A model generated the notes under the pieces. That model ran no database searches and was not told the origin of the DNA. It was given only the letters and a program-made list of their open reading frames with translations. 9,314 bases of DNA, taken from positions 1 through 9,314 of the forward strand of contig VAZZ01000018.1 of the NCBI GenBank assembly GCA_005884715.1, written 5' to 3'. This stretch comes from Alphaproteobacteria bacterium. Its GTDB lineage: Bacteria > Pseudomonadota > Alphaproteobacteria > Rhizobiales > Aestuariivirgaceae. A program made the position numbers and the translations under genes. Of the stretch, positions 1-6,631 are shown one piece after another (position 1 is the first letter of the stretch; every line of letters starts with the position of its first letter).

Positions 1-1247
1 GACGAATAGATCGCTTCGCCGTTTTTCCGGAACTCAATATATAGTACGGGCCGGCCATCTTGCAGCTGGTCGCCGGTCAGCGTCCCCGGTGCGGCGCTTT
101 TTCCCATTATCCCTACAGGCTCTCCGGCTTGCAGAAACTGTCCCTGCTCGGCCGTGATCTCGCCCAAGCCTGCCAGGAGGACATGATAGCCGCCGCCGGT
201 GTTCAAGATCAAGAGTTGACCGTAGGACCGGAAGGGGCCCGCAAACTCCACATGGCCGTCGACCGGGGTCACCACCTGGGCATCGGCCCTGGTGGCGACG
301 AAAACCCCCCGAGTCTTGCTGCCAAATCCGTCGCTCGCGCCATAGGCCTTGAGAATCTGGCCCTGGGCCGGATATTGCAGGCTGCCCTTGATATCGGCGA
401 AAGCCATGCGGGGCTGGAGTTTCTTCGCGGCGGCAATCCGAGCCTGGGCTTCGGCCTTGGCCTTGATTTCGGCCGCGGTCTTGGCCTCCGCCTCGGCCCG
501 GGCCTTCTCGGCGGCCTCGACCTTGAGGCGCTCCTCCTCCAGGGTGGCGAGGAGCTGCTTCATGTCCTTTGCCTTGTCGGCAAGTTCCTGGGCCCGCTGC
601 TTTTCGGCCTTCAGCCGGTCTAGCGTATCGGCGAGCAGCGACTTCTTGCGGGCCTGCAAATCGGTCATTTCCTGGCGCGACGACAGGAGCCTGGCGACAT
701 GATCCTTGAGCCTTTCCTGCTCGGTACGGGTCTGGGCTCCAAGGGTCTCGAGGCGGGTCAGCTGGGCCGACAGGGCAGCGGCATCCTGGCGCAGCTCCGG
801 AACGATGGTTCCGAACATCATGGCGCTGCGCAAGGCGGAAAGGACATCGCTCGGTTCGACGACGAGGGCCGGCGGCGGGTTTCGCTCGATACGCTGGAGC
901 CCAGCGAGCAGCCGGGAAATCTCTTCGCGCCTCGCGCCGAGATCCGAATGGATGCGCAACTGCTCGGCATCGAGTTCCTGCAGGCGCTCCTCGGCGGCAA
1001 GTATCGCCGCTTCACGCGACTGGATCTTTTCGGCCAAGGCAATGAGTCTCTCCGACAGAGCGGCCTGTTCCTGGACGATCGCCTCGCGTTCGGCGACGAT
1101 TTGCTGCTGCAGCGATTTCGAGGCGTCGATTTGCTGTTCGATGGTCGAGAGATCATCCGCCGTCTGCGCCATGGCAAAGGGTGTCATGACAGCAAAAGCC
1201 GCCATGGCCGTCAGCACCGGGTGCAGGTTCGGGAACAGCGACCTCAT
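1..1247 (-). CDS. envC: EnvC-like murein hydrolase activator (degenerate LytM/M23), C-terminus cut by window edge
   Basis: The frame is open from an ATG at 1247 to the window edge (415 codons plus 2 bases, no stop), so the gene is partial at its 3' end. Residues 1-27 look like a signal peptide (hydrophobic stretch ending AMA before QTADD). Residues about 31-280 are rich in Glu, Gln, Lys and Ala with coiled-coil character, interrupted by a Pro-rich break near 123-132. A LytM/M23 fold starts near 289. It is degenerate: where active enzymes have PHLHFE it reads PVLYIE (400-405), and where they carry the first His and the Asp it reads KTRGVFVATR (311-320). EnvC-family proteins lack zinc ligands in the same way; they do not cut peptidoglycan but activate periplasmic amidases at the division site. 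That role is inferred from the family. The gene is the last visible member of the minus-strand train, 79 bases after rlmH. No strong Shine-Dalgarno precedes the ATG; an in-frame TTG three codons upstream is an alternative start. Confidence 0.88.
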   Translation of the reverse strand, partial: MRSLFPNLHPVLTAMAAFAVMTPFAMAQTADDLSTIEQQIDASKSLQQQIVAEREAIVQEQAALSERLIALAEKIQSREAAILAAEERLQELDAEQLRIHSDLGARREEISRLLAGLQRIERNPPPALVVEPSDVLSALRSAMMFGTIVPELRQDAAALSAQLTRLETLGAQTRTEQERLKDHVARLLSSRQEMTDLQARKKSLLADTLDRLKAEKQRAQELADKAKDMKQLLATLEEERLKVEAAEKARAEAEAKTAAEIKAKAEAQARIAAAKKLQPRMAFADIKGSLQYPAQGQILKAYGASDGFGSKTRGVFVATRADAQVVTPVDGHVEFAGPFRSYGQLLILNTGGGYHVLLAGLGEITAEQGQFLQAGEPVGIMGKSAAPGTLTGDQLQDGRPVLYIEFRKNGEAIYS

Positions 1248-1326
1248 TATCGGCAATCTATCCAGCGGCCATGTCCAAAATGGGGCTTGAGTTGGGCGTG
1301 TTGAGACCGCGATGCGAAAATTTGGA

Positions 1327-1809
1327 TCACACGCGATGATAGGGATGTTTCACCAAAATAGTGACCGCCCGGTAAATTTGCTCAGCCAGCATCGCTCGTG
1401 CCAGCCGATGCGGCCAGGTCATCGGACCGAAAGACAGAAGAAGGCCGGCTTTCCTGCGCATCTCCGCGCCATGCCCATCCGGCCCGCCAATGAGGAAAGC
1501 CACGGAGGGCGTGCCCTGGTCGAGGTGACGCCGCAGCAATGCCGCGAAATCGTCGCTCGAAAGGCTCTTGCCTCTTTCATCGAGCACGATGCTGAAGCAG
1601 GGGGAGGGGCAAGCGCCAGTGAGGAGGGAAGCTTCCGCCACCATGCGGCCTTGCGCATCGGGCAGTTTCGATTCGGCGAAATCGCGCGTCTCCAGCCCGG
1701 TTATGCCGCAGGAGCGGCCAATCCCGCGCGCCCGCTTCGTGTAGTCTTCAAGCAATTCAAGCTCGGGCCCGGCCTTCAGCCGGCCAATGGCGAGAATATG
1801 AAGCTTCAT
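1327..1809 (-). CDS. rlmH: 23S rRNA (pseudouridine-1915-N3)-methyltransferase RlmH
   Basis: This 160-residue protein matches the usual RlmH length from end to end. It is a small SPOUT-class enzyme that methylates pseudouridine 1915 in helix 69 of 23S rRNA on the assembled 70S ribosome, using S-adenosylmethionine. Visible signatures are MKLHILAIGRLK at the N-terminus, LDERGK (76-81) with SSDDFA (84-89), the knot loop FLIGGPDGH (105-113), WPHRLARAMLAEQIYRA (132-148) and the C-terminal HPYHR (155-159), a family hallmark. The start is ATG with only a weak purine run (CGAAAGAA) ahead of it. It follows rsfS by 43 bases, as in many bacteria where rsfS and rlmH are adjacent ribosome-related genes, and is probably cotranscribed with it. 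Confidence 0.96.
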   Translation of the reverse strand: MKLHILAIGRLKAGPELELLEDYTKRARGIGRSCGITGLETRDFAESKLPDAQGRMVAEASLLTGACPSPCFSIVLDERGKSLSSDDFAALLRRHLDQGTPSVAFLIGGPDGHGAEMRRKAGLLLSFGPMTWPHRLARAMLAEQIYRAVTILVKHPYHRV

Positions 1810-1852
1810 TTCTTTCGACGCGCTTGCCTATAGGAGGAAACGCGCGCTCGGG

Positions 1853-2287
1853 CTAGACGGCAACGCGCTCGTCAGGCGCGTGATCCGACCAGAGTTTCTC
1901 AAGATTGTAGAAGCTTCTGACTTCCGGCCGGAAGATATGCACGATCACATCGCCGGCATCGACCAGCACCCAGTCGGCATTGGGCATGCCTTCGATGCGC
2001 AGGTCCTTGCGGCCGTCGCCTTTGAGCTTCTCGACCAGCTGATCGGCAATCGCGCCAACATGGCGGTTCGACCGGCCGGAGGCGACAACCATACCATCGG
2101 CAATGAGGGCTTTGCCATTGAGATCGATGGTGACGATGTCCTCGGCCTTGGCATCTTGAAGATGGCTGAGGATGGAAGTGAGGAGAGGGTTCTTCGTCTT
2201 GCGCTTAGGCGCAGACTTCACCGCAACGGCGCGCTTAGGCGCGCCGCTTTTCTGTCTTGGCGCTGTCAGTGTGGATATCCTCTTCAA
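1853..2287 (-). CDS. rsfS: Ribosome silencing factor RsfS (RsfA/Iojap family), start uncertain
   Basis: RsfS binds uL14 on the 50S subunit and blocks subunit joining when nutrients fall. The core lies at about residues 34-134. It carries IDLNGKALIADGMVVASG (54-71), SNRHVGAIAD (73-82), DWVLVDAGDVIVHIF (105-119) and FYNLEKLW (126-133), all typical of the family. The start is unclear: there is no in-frame ATG before the core (the first Met is residue 66). The coordinates use a TTG at 2287 without a good Shine-Dalgarno. A GTG at codon 23 (2221) is an alternative, and in-frame CTG codons also exist. With the TTG start the protein has a basic 33-residue N-terminal extension containing APKR twice (16-19 and 26-29), encoded by a 12-base direct repeat. 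It lies 94 bases after nadD and 43 before rlmH; a candidate promoter sits in the upstream gap. Confidence 0.93.
   Translation of the reverse strand: MKRISTLTAPRQKSGAPKRAVAVKSAPKRKTKNPLLTSILSHLQDAKAEDIVTIDLNGKALIADGMVVASGRSNRHVGAIADQLVEKLKGDGRKDLRIEGMPNADWVLVDAGDVIVHIFRPEVRSFYNLEKLWSDHAPDERVAV
2201..2242. repeat. Two 12-base direct repeats in the rsfS 5' coding end
   Basis: GCGCTTAGGCGC occurs exactly at 2201-2212 and 2231-2242, 30 bases apart and therefore in the same reading frame. Each copy encodes Ala-Pro-Lys-Arg in the basic N-terminal extension of RsfS. The element is itself nearly palindromic (GCGC on both ends). It may simply reflect local duplication in a low-complexity segment. Confidence 0.6.
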
Positions 2288-2325
2288 TAAGGCAGTTCTG
2301 CATAAGGACTGCGTCAGTTCCCCTT

Positions 2326-2341
2326 GGGGTTACGACACCCC
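2326..2341 (-). other. Small hairpin in the nadD-rsfS gap
   Basis: GGGGT (2326-2330) and ACCCC (2337-2341) can pair around a 6-base loop. On the minus strand the ACCCC segment could instead pair with a second GGGG run just downstream (complement of 2320-2323), so two short alternative pairings exist. No U-tract follows, so this is not a normal intrinsic terminator. It falls at the predicted 5' end of an rsfS transcript. The stem is only 5 bp and may be chance. Confidence 0.2.
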
Positions 2342-2343
2342 AG

Positions 2344-2372
2344 ACAATAGGTGCGCGAGCGATTCTATTCAA
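2344..2372 (-). promoter_or_regulatory. Candidate sigma-70-type promoter for rsfS-rlmH-envC
   Basis: Reading the minus strand, TTGAAT (complement of 2367-2372) and TATTGT (complement of 2344-2349) are separated by exactly 17 bases. Each matches 4 of 6 consensus positions. The site lies just after the nadD stop codon. It would start RNA near 2337, about 50 bases before the TTG start of rsfS. The position fits an internal promoter for the downstream part of the train, but the assignment rests on hexamer match alone. Confidence 0.4.
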
Positions 2373-2381
2373 GCACCCTAG

Positions 2382-3005
2382 TCATGACGCAGTCATGACG
2401 GCCCTCTTTCTGGGGAATTGCTTCTCTCTTATGGCCGTTGAACTCTCCGGACGCAGCGGCATAGGAATAAAGCACCAGGCCGGGGGCGGCGAGCCTGGGA
2501 GGTCCCGGGCCCACTCGCTGGCGATGCGGCGGCTCTCATAACGCAGTGCCGCCGGGCTCTCGAGGGCGCGCATGGAGAAACCCGGCCGCGCCAGGATGGC
2601 GAGCGGGATCATCTCGGGAATGTCGGTCCAGTCGTTCCAATGGTGCAAATGGGCGAAGCTGTCGGCCCCCATGATCCAGATGAAGCGGCCCCGCCGCAGC
2701 ACCGGACGCAAGGCAGCGAGCGTCGCGGCCGTCGTGCGCGTGCCCAATTGCCGTTCGAGATCGGTGACGATGAAGCGTGGATGATCTGCGACCTGACGGG
2801 TCACTTTCAAACGCTCGTCATAATCACGGTAGCCATCGGCATCTTTCAGCGGATTCTGCGGCGAGACCAGCCACCAGATCCAATCGAGCCCGAGGCGCTT
2901 CAGCGCATACAAGGCTACGGCGCGATGGCCGCTATGCGCCGGGTTGAACGAGCCGCCGAACAGCCCGATACGCTGGCCTGTGCCGAACGGCGGAGGAACG
3001 ATCAC
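2382..3005 (-). CDS. nadD: Nicotinate-nucleotide adenylyltransferase NadD
   Basis: NadD transfers AMP from ATP to nicotinate mononucleotide to make deamido-NAD, an essential step of NAD synthesis in the cytoplasm. The 207-residue product has the nucleotidyltransferase motif GGSFNPAHSGH (17-27), then WLVSPQNPLK (45-54), GADSF (113-117), ILARPG (137-142) and the ATP-binding SSTAIR (188-193) near the C-terminus. The start is GTG at 3005, overlapping the proA stop as GTGA. It has about 12 residues more than needed before the first beta strand, but no other close start exists. The 4-base overlap suggests translational coupling to proA. The tail after SSTAIR is short (14 residues) and basic. Just inside the 3' end, GTCATGAC occurs twice, 11 bases apart. 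Confidence 0.96.
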   Translation of the reverse strand: MIVPPPFGTGQRIGLFGGSFNPAHSGHRAVALYALKRLGLDWIWWLVSPQNPLKDADGYRDYDERLKVTRQVADHPRFIVTDLERQLGTRTTAATLAALRPVLRRGRFIWIMGADSFAHLHHWNDWTDIPEMIPLAILARPGFSMRALESPAALRYESRRIASEWARDLPGSPPPAWCFIPMPLRPESSTAIREKQFPRKRAVMTAS

Positions 3006-4282
3006 GAGCGTATCTGCCCCGTCCCGGACACCTGGTATTTGAAGGTCGTCAATTGCTCGAGGCCGACCGGGCCTCTGGCATGCAGCCGGCCAGTGGCAAT
3101 GCCGATCTCGGCACCGAAGCCGAATTCGCAGCCATCGGCGAATTGCGTCGAGGCATTGTGCAAGGTGATGGCGCTGTCGACTTCGCGCAGGAAGCGTCCG
3201 GCGGCTGCCGCATCATCGGTGACGATCGCATCGGTATGCTGCGATCCGTAGCTGGCAATATGCGCCATCGCCTCTTCAAGGCCTGAGACGACCTTCATCG
3301 AGACGATAGCGTCGAGATATTCGGTCGACCAGTCCTCCTCGGTTGCGGGCTTCACCCTGGGATCGGCGCCTTGTGTCTCGGCGCAGCCGCGGATCTCGCA
3401 GCCTGCCTCGATCAATGCCGCGATGAGCGGCTTCAGATGCGTCGCGGCACAGGCCCGGTCGATGAGAATGGTTTCGGCCGCGCCGCACACACCGGTGCGC
3501 CGCATCTTGGCGTTGAGCACGATCGATTTCGCCATGGCGAGCGATGCGGCCTTGTCGACATAGACATGGCAGATGCCTTCGAGATGGCTGAAGACCGGCA
3601 CGCGGGCTTCCTGCTGGACGCGGGCGACGAGGCTCTCGCCGCCGCGCGGCACGATGAGATCGATGGTGCCCTCGAGCCCGCCAAGCAAGAGACCGACGGC
3701 ATCGCGATCCATGGTCGGCACCATCTGGATGGCTTCCATGGGAAGCCCCGCCGCAAGGAGCCCACGCTGCAAAGCAGCGACGATGGCGGCTGAGGTGCGG
3801 AAGCCGTCCGAGCCGCCGCGCAATATGGCGGCATTGCCGGATTTCATGGCGAGTGCTCCCGCATCGGCAGTCACATTCGGCCGGCTCTCATAGATAATGC
3901 CAATGACCCCAATCGGCACCCGCACGCGCGCTATGTCGAGGCCGTTGGGCCTCGTCCAGCGCTCCGTCACCTGGCCGACCGGATCCGGCAAGAGGGCGAT
4001 GTCATCGAGACCCTTCGCCATCGCCGCGGTGCGCTCAGGCGTAAGGGTCAGGCGATCGAGGAAGGATGATTTGAGATCCTTGCCCTTGGCGAGAGCGAGA
4101 TCGGCCGCATTCTCGCTGGCGATGATATCGGCATCATGGCGGATCGCTTCCGCCATCCTGGCAAGCGCCAGATTCTTGACCGCGGCTGGGGCCAGCGCCA
4201 GCACGCGCGCCGCCTGCCTTGCCTTCCGCCCCATGGCGATAAGCGAAGCCCGCGTGTCGGCTTTGGGCTCAATCTTGTTCAT
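3002..4282 (-). CDS. proA: Glutamate-5-semialdehyde dehydrogenase (gamma-glutamyl phosphate reductase) ProA
   Basis: ProA reduces gamma-glutamyl phosphate with NADPH to glutamate-5-semialdehyde, the second step of proline synthesis, taking the unstable product of ProB. The 426-residue length is normal for the family. Visible features are YESRPNVTADAGALAMKSGN (131-150), the substrate and cofactor loop ILRGGSD (153-159), the catalytic Cys266 in TGVCGAAET (263-271), the signature region EEAMAHIASYGSQHTDAI (336-353) and GLEQLTTFKYQ (407-417). The ATG start at 4282 overlaps the proB stop as ATGA, and the stop overlaps the nadD GTG start. Both overlaps support a single transcript with coupled translation. 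Confidence 0.98.
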   Translation of the reverse strand: MNKIEPKADTRASLIAMGRKARQAARVLALAPAAVKNLALARMAEAIRHDADIIASENAADLALAKGKDLKSSFLDRLTLTPERTAAMAKGLDDIALLPDPVGQVTERWTRPNGLDIARVRVPIGVIGIIYESRPNVTADAGALAMKSGNAAILRGGSDGFRTSAAIVAALQRGLLAAGLPMEAIQMVPTMDRDAVGLLLGGLEGTIDLIVPRGGESLVARVQQEARVPVFSHLEGICHVYVDKAASLAMAKSIVLNAKMRRTGVCGAAETILIDRACAATHLKPLIAALIEAGCEIRGCAETQGADPRVKPATEEDWSTEYLDAIVSMKVVSGLEEAMAHIASYGSQHTDAIVTDDAAAAGRFLREVDSAITLHNASTQFADGCEFGFGAEIGIATGRLHARGPVGLEQLTTFKYQVSGTGQIRS

Positions 4283-5406
4283 GCGCGCGCTCCCGCCGTC
4301 ATCACCAGATCATCCCGATGCACCATCTCATCGCGCCCCCTGAAGCCCAAGACGTTCTCGATCTCGCTGGTCTTGCGCCCGGCGATGCGCGCCGCATCGT
4401 CCTTGTCATAAGCGACGAGGCCGCGGGCGATCTCGATCCCAGCCTCGCTTACAATACTCACCGCATCGCCTCTGGCAAAGCTGCCTTCGATGCGCTTGAT
4501 GCCGGCCGGCAGCAGGCTCTTGCCCTTGTTCAGGGCGGTTACGGCACCCTGATCGATATGAAGCCGTCCCATCGGCACCAATGTGCCGGCGATCCAGCGC
4601 TTGCGCGACTGCAAGGGATTGGCCCCCGACATGAACCAGGTGCAGGTTTCGCCATTCTCGATGCGGCGGAACGGATGCAGCCCATGGCCCGAGGCGATAA
4701 CCATATTGCAGCCTGAGGCGAGCGCGATCTTTCCGGCCTCTATCTTGGTGATCATGCCGCCCGAACCCAGGCCCGATACCGGCTTGCCGGCCATGGCCTC
4801 GATCTCCGGCGTGATCTCCATGATCTCAGGGATGATCTCAGCCCCCGGCGTTCCCGGCGGGGCGGTATAGAAGCCATCAATGTCAGACAGCAGCACCAGG
4901 CAATCGGCCGACATCATCGAAGCGACGCGGGCAGCGAGGCGGTCATTGTCGCCATAGCGGATCTCGGACGTCGCCACCGTGTCATTCTCATTGATCACCG
5001 GCACTGCGCCCTGCGACAGCAGCATCGACAAGGTAGAGCGGGCATTGAGATAGCGCCGGCGCTCTTCCGTATCATTGAGGGTCACCAGGATCTGGGCGGC
5101 GACGATCGAATGTTTGCGCAGGGCCTCCGACCAGGCATGGGCAAGCGCAATCTGGCCGACGGCGGCGGCAGCCTGGCTCTCTTCCAGGCGAATGGCGCCT
5201 GAGGCAAAGCCCAGATTGCGGCGGCCAAGCGCAATGGCGCCCGAGGATACGATGATGATATCCTGGCCCCGTTGCCGCGCACTCGCGAGATCCTCGGTCA
5301 GGGATGCAAGCCAGGGGGCCTTGATCGTCCCCGTCTTGCCGTCGACAAGAAGAGCCGAGCCGATCTTTACCACGATGCGGCGGGCCTGATTCAGTCTCTG
5401 TGTCAC
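4279..5406 (-). CDS. proB: Glutamate 5-kinase ProB with C-terminal PUA domain
   Basis: ProB phosphorylates glutamate with ATP to gamma-glutamyl phosphate, the committed and usually proline-inhibited step of proline synthesis. The 375-residue protein has the two-domain form. An amino acid kinase domain (about 8-260) shows VVKIGS (12-17), SSGAIALG (54-61), NEND (139-142), YGDNDRLAA (151-159), LLSDIDGFY (172-180) and GSGGMITK (214-221). A PUA domain follows at about 280-355. The start is GTG at 5406, forming a GTGA overlap with the obgE stop. No ATG lies before the kinase core, so GTG is well supported. It is followed by proA with a 4-base overlap. Confidence 0.98.
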   Translation of the reverse strand: MTQRLNQARRIVVKIGSALLVDGKTGTIKAPWLASLTEDLASARQRGQDIIIVSSGAIALGRRNLGFASGAIRLEESQAAAAVGQIALAHAWSEALRKHSIVAAQILVTLNDTEERRRYLNARSTLSMLLSQGAVPVINENDTVATSEIRYGDNDRLAARVASMMSADCLVLLSDIDGFYTAPPGTPGAEIIPEIMEITPEIEAMAGKPVSGLGSGGMITKIEAGKIALASGCNMVIASGHGLHPFRRIENGETCTWFMSGANPLQSRKRWIAGTLVPMGRLHIDQGAVTALNKGKSLLPAGIKRIEGSFARGDAVSIVSEAGIEIARGLVAYDKDDAARIAGRKTSEIENVLGFRGRDEMVHRDDLVMTAGARA

Positions 5407-6449
5407 GGCTGCCAGTTCTCGATCTTGACGTTGTCGCTCACCTCGCCCCTTTCGGCGCGCCTCGTATCGGAGATGACGTTCAGGAGCTTCTTCATCACCT
5501 CATCGACATTCTTGCCCGTAGCACCCGACATGGTGATCGGGACTTTGCGGATGAGGCGCCTGAAGGTGGCGATCTTGCGGACGAGGTCTTCCTCGGAGAT
5601 CGCATCGGTCTTGTTGAAGGCGATCACTTCCGGCTTCTCGGAAAGATGGCCACCATAGGATTTGAGCTCCTTGCGGATGACGCGATAGGCCGCGACCGGA
5701 TCTTCGCCCGTGACATCGATGAGATGGAGGAGCACGGCGCAGCGCTCGACATGGCCGAGGAAACGGGTGCCGAGGCCGTGGCCCTCGTGGGCGCCCTCGA
5801 TGAGGCCCGGAATATCGGCGAGGACGAAGCTCGATCCTCCGACACGCACCACGCCGAGCTGCGGGTTCAAGGTGGTAAAGGGATAATCGGCAATCTTCGG
5901 TTTCGCTGCCGAAACAGCGGCGAGCAAAGTCGACTTGCCGGCATTGGGAAGTCCGAGAAGACCTGCATCGGCGATGAGCTTCAGTCTCAGCCACAGCCAG
6001 CGCTCCTCGCCCACCTCGCCCGGATTGGCCCGGCGCGGCGCCCGGTTGGTCGAAGACTTGAAATGCGCATTACCGAAGCCGCCATTGCCGCCGCGCGCCA
6101 GGCGCAGGCGATCGCCGATTTTAGGTAGATCACCGACCAGCGTCTCATTGTCTTCTTCGAAGACCTGCGTACCGGCTGGCACTTTGAGAGTGATGTCGGG
6201 CGAATTGGCGCCGGCGCGGTCGCGCCCCATGCCATGGCCGCCGGTCTGCGCCTTGAAATGCTGCTGGTAGCGATAGTCGATCAGCGTGTTCAAACCGTCG
6301 ACCGCTTCGATCCAGATGTCGCCGCCGCGCCCGCCATCGCCGCCATCGGGACCGCCCATCTCGATGAACTTCTCACGGCGAAAGGAAACGCTGCCGGCGC
6401 CACCGTCGCCGGAGCGGATATAGATCTTCGCCTGATCCAGGAATTTCAT
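5403..6449 (-). CDS. obgE: Obg-family GTPase ObgE/CgtA
   Basis: ObgE is an essential GTPase that binds the 50S subunit and takes part in ribosome assembly, growth control and the (p)ppGpp response. The N-terminal Obg fold (about 1-158) is Gly-rich, with GDGGAG (14-19), GGPDGGDGGRGGD (32-44) and ARGGNGGFGN (118-127). The G domain has G1 GLPNAGKST (166-174), switch I FTTLNP (191-196), G3 DIPG (212-215), G4 NKTD (279-282) and a G5 region SGATGKN (308-314). At 348 residues it has only a short C-terminal tail and no Firmicute-type OCT domain, usual for Alphaproteobacteria. The ATG start at 6449 has a weak AGG ahead of it. It heads the minus-strand train, and proB overlaps it by 4 bases. No convincing promoter hexamers were found upstream. 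Confidence 0.98.
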   Translation of the reverse strand: MKFLDQAKIYIRSGDGGAGSVSFRREKFIEMGGPDGGDGGRGGDIWIEAVDGLNTLIDYRYQQHFKAQTGGHGMGRDRAGANSPDITLKVPAGTQVFEEDNETLVGDLPKIGDRLRLARGGNGGFGNAHFKSSTNRAPRRANPGEVGEERWLWLRLKLIADAGLLGLPNAGKSTLLAAVSAAKPKIADYPFTTLNPQLGVVRVGGSSFVLADIPGLIEGAHEGHGLGTRFLGHVERCAVLLHLIDVTGEDPVAAYRVIRKELKSYGGHLSEKPEVIAFNKTDAISEEDLVRKIATFRRLIRKVPITMSGATGKNVDEVMKKLLNVISDTRRAERGEVSDNVKIENWQP

Positions 6450-6631
6450 AATATTTGCCTAATTATGTAAGCGTTATCTGTAGGAATTGCCCTTACGTAA
6501 TCTGCCCGTAAATTGCACAGATAAGACCTCATTGTGGACACAACCCTCGGGCCTTTTGATAGCTTCGGCGCTGGTACGACAGGGACACTACACCAGCGAA
6601 GGGGAATTCGAAAAACAAGAGGGATACCTGA
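6450..6631. promoter_or_regulatory. Divergent intergenic region between obgE and the lytic transglycosylase
   Basis: This 182-base AT-richer stretch separates the two divergent starts and must carry control signals for one or both. It contains the perfect palindrome TTACGTAA (6493-6500), flanked by an inverted pair TTATCTG (6474-6480) and CAGATAA (6518-6524). A further near copy, TAATCTG, lies at 6498-6504. On the plus strand a weak promoter-like pair, TTGCCC (6487-6492) and TAAATT (6509-6514) with a 16-base spacer, overlaps these repeats. A good Shine-Dalgarno AGAGGG (6618-6623) serves the transglycosylase. No ORF or RNA gene is evident here. Confidence 0.35.

Noticed and set aside
60..1304. 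Plus-strand open frames of 117-201 codons over the envC region
   Set aside because: They are antisense shadows of the envC frame, which has a signal peptide, coiled coil and LytM fold. Their translations are low-complexity and unrecognisable.
5400..6128. 242-codon plus-strand frame opposite obgE
   Set aside because: It is fully antisense to the conserved ObgE G domain and Obg fold and has no domain or ribosome binding site of its own.
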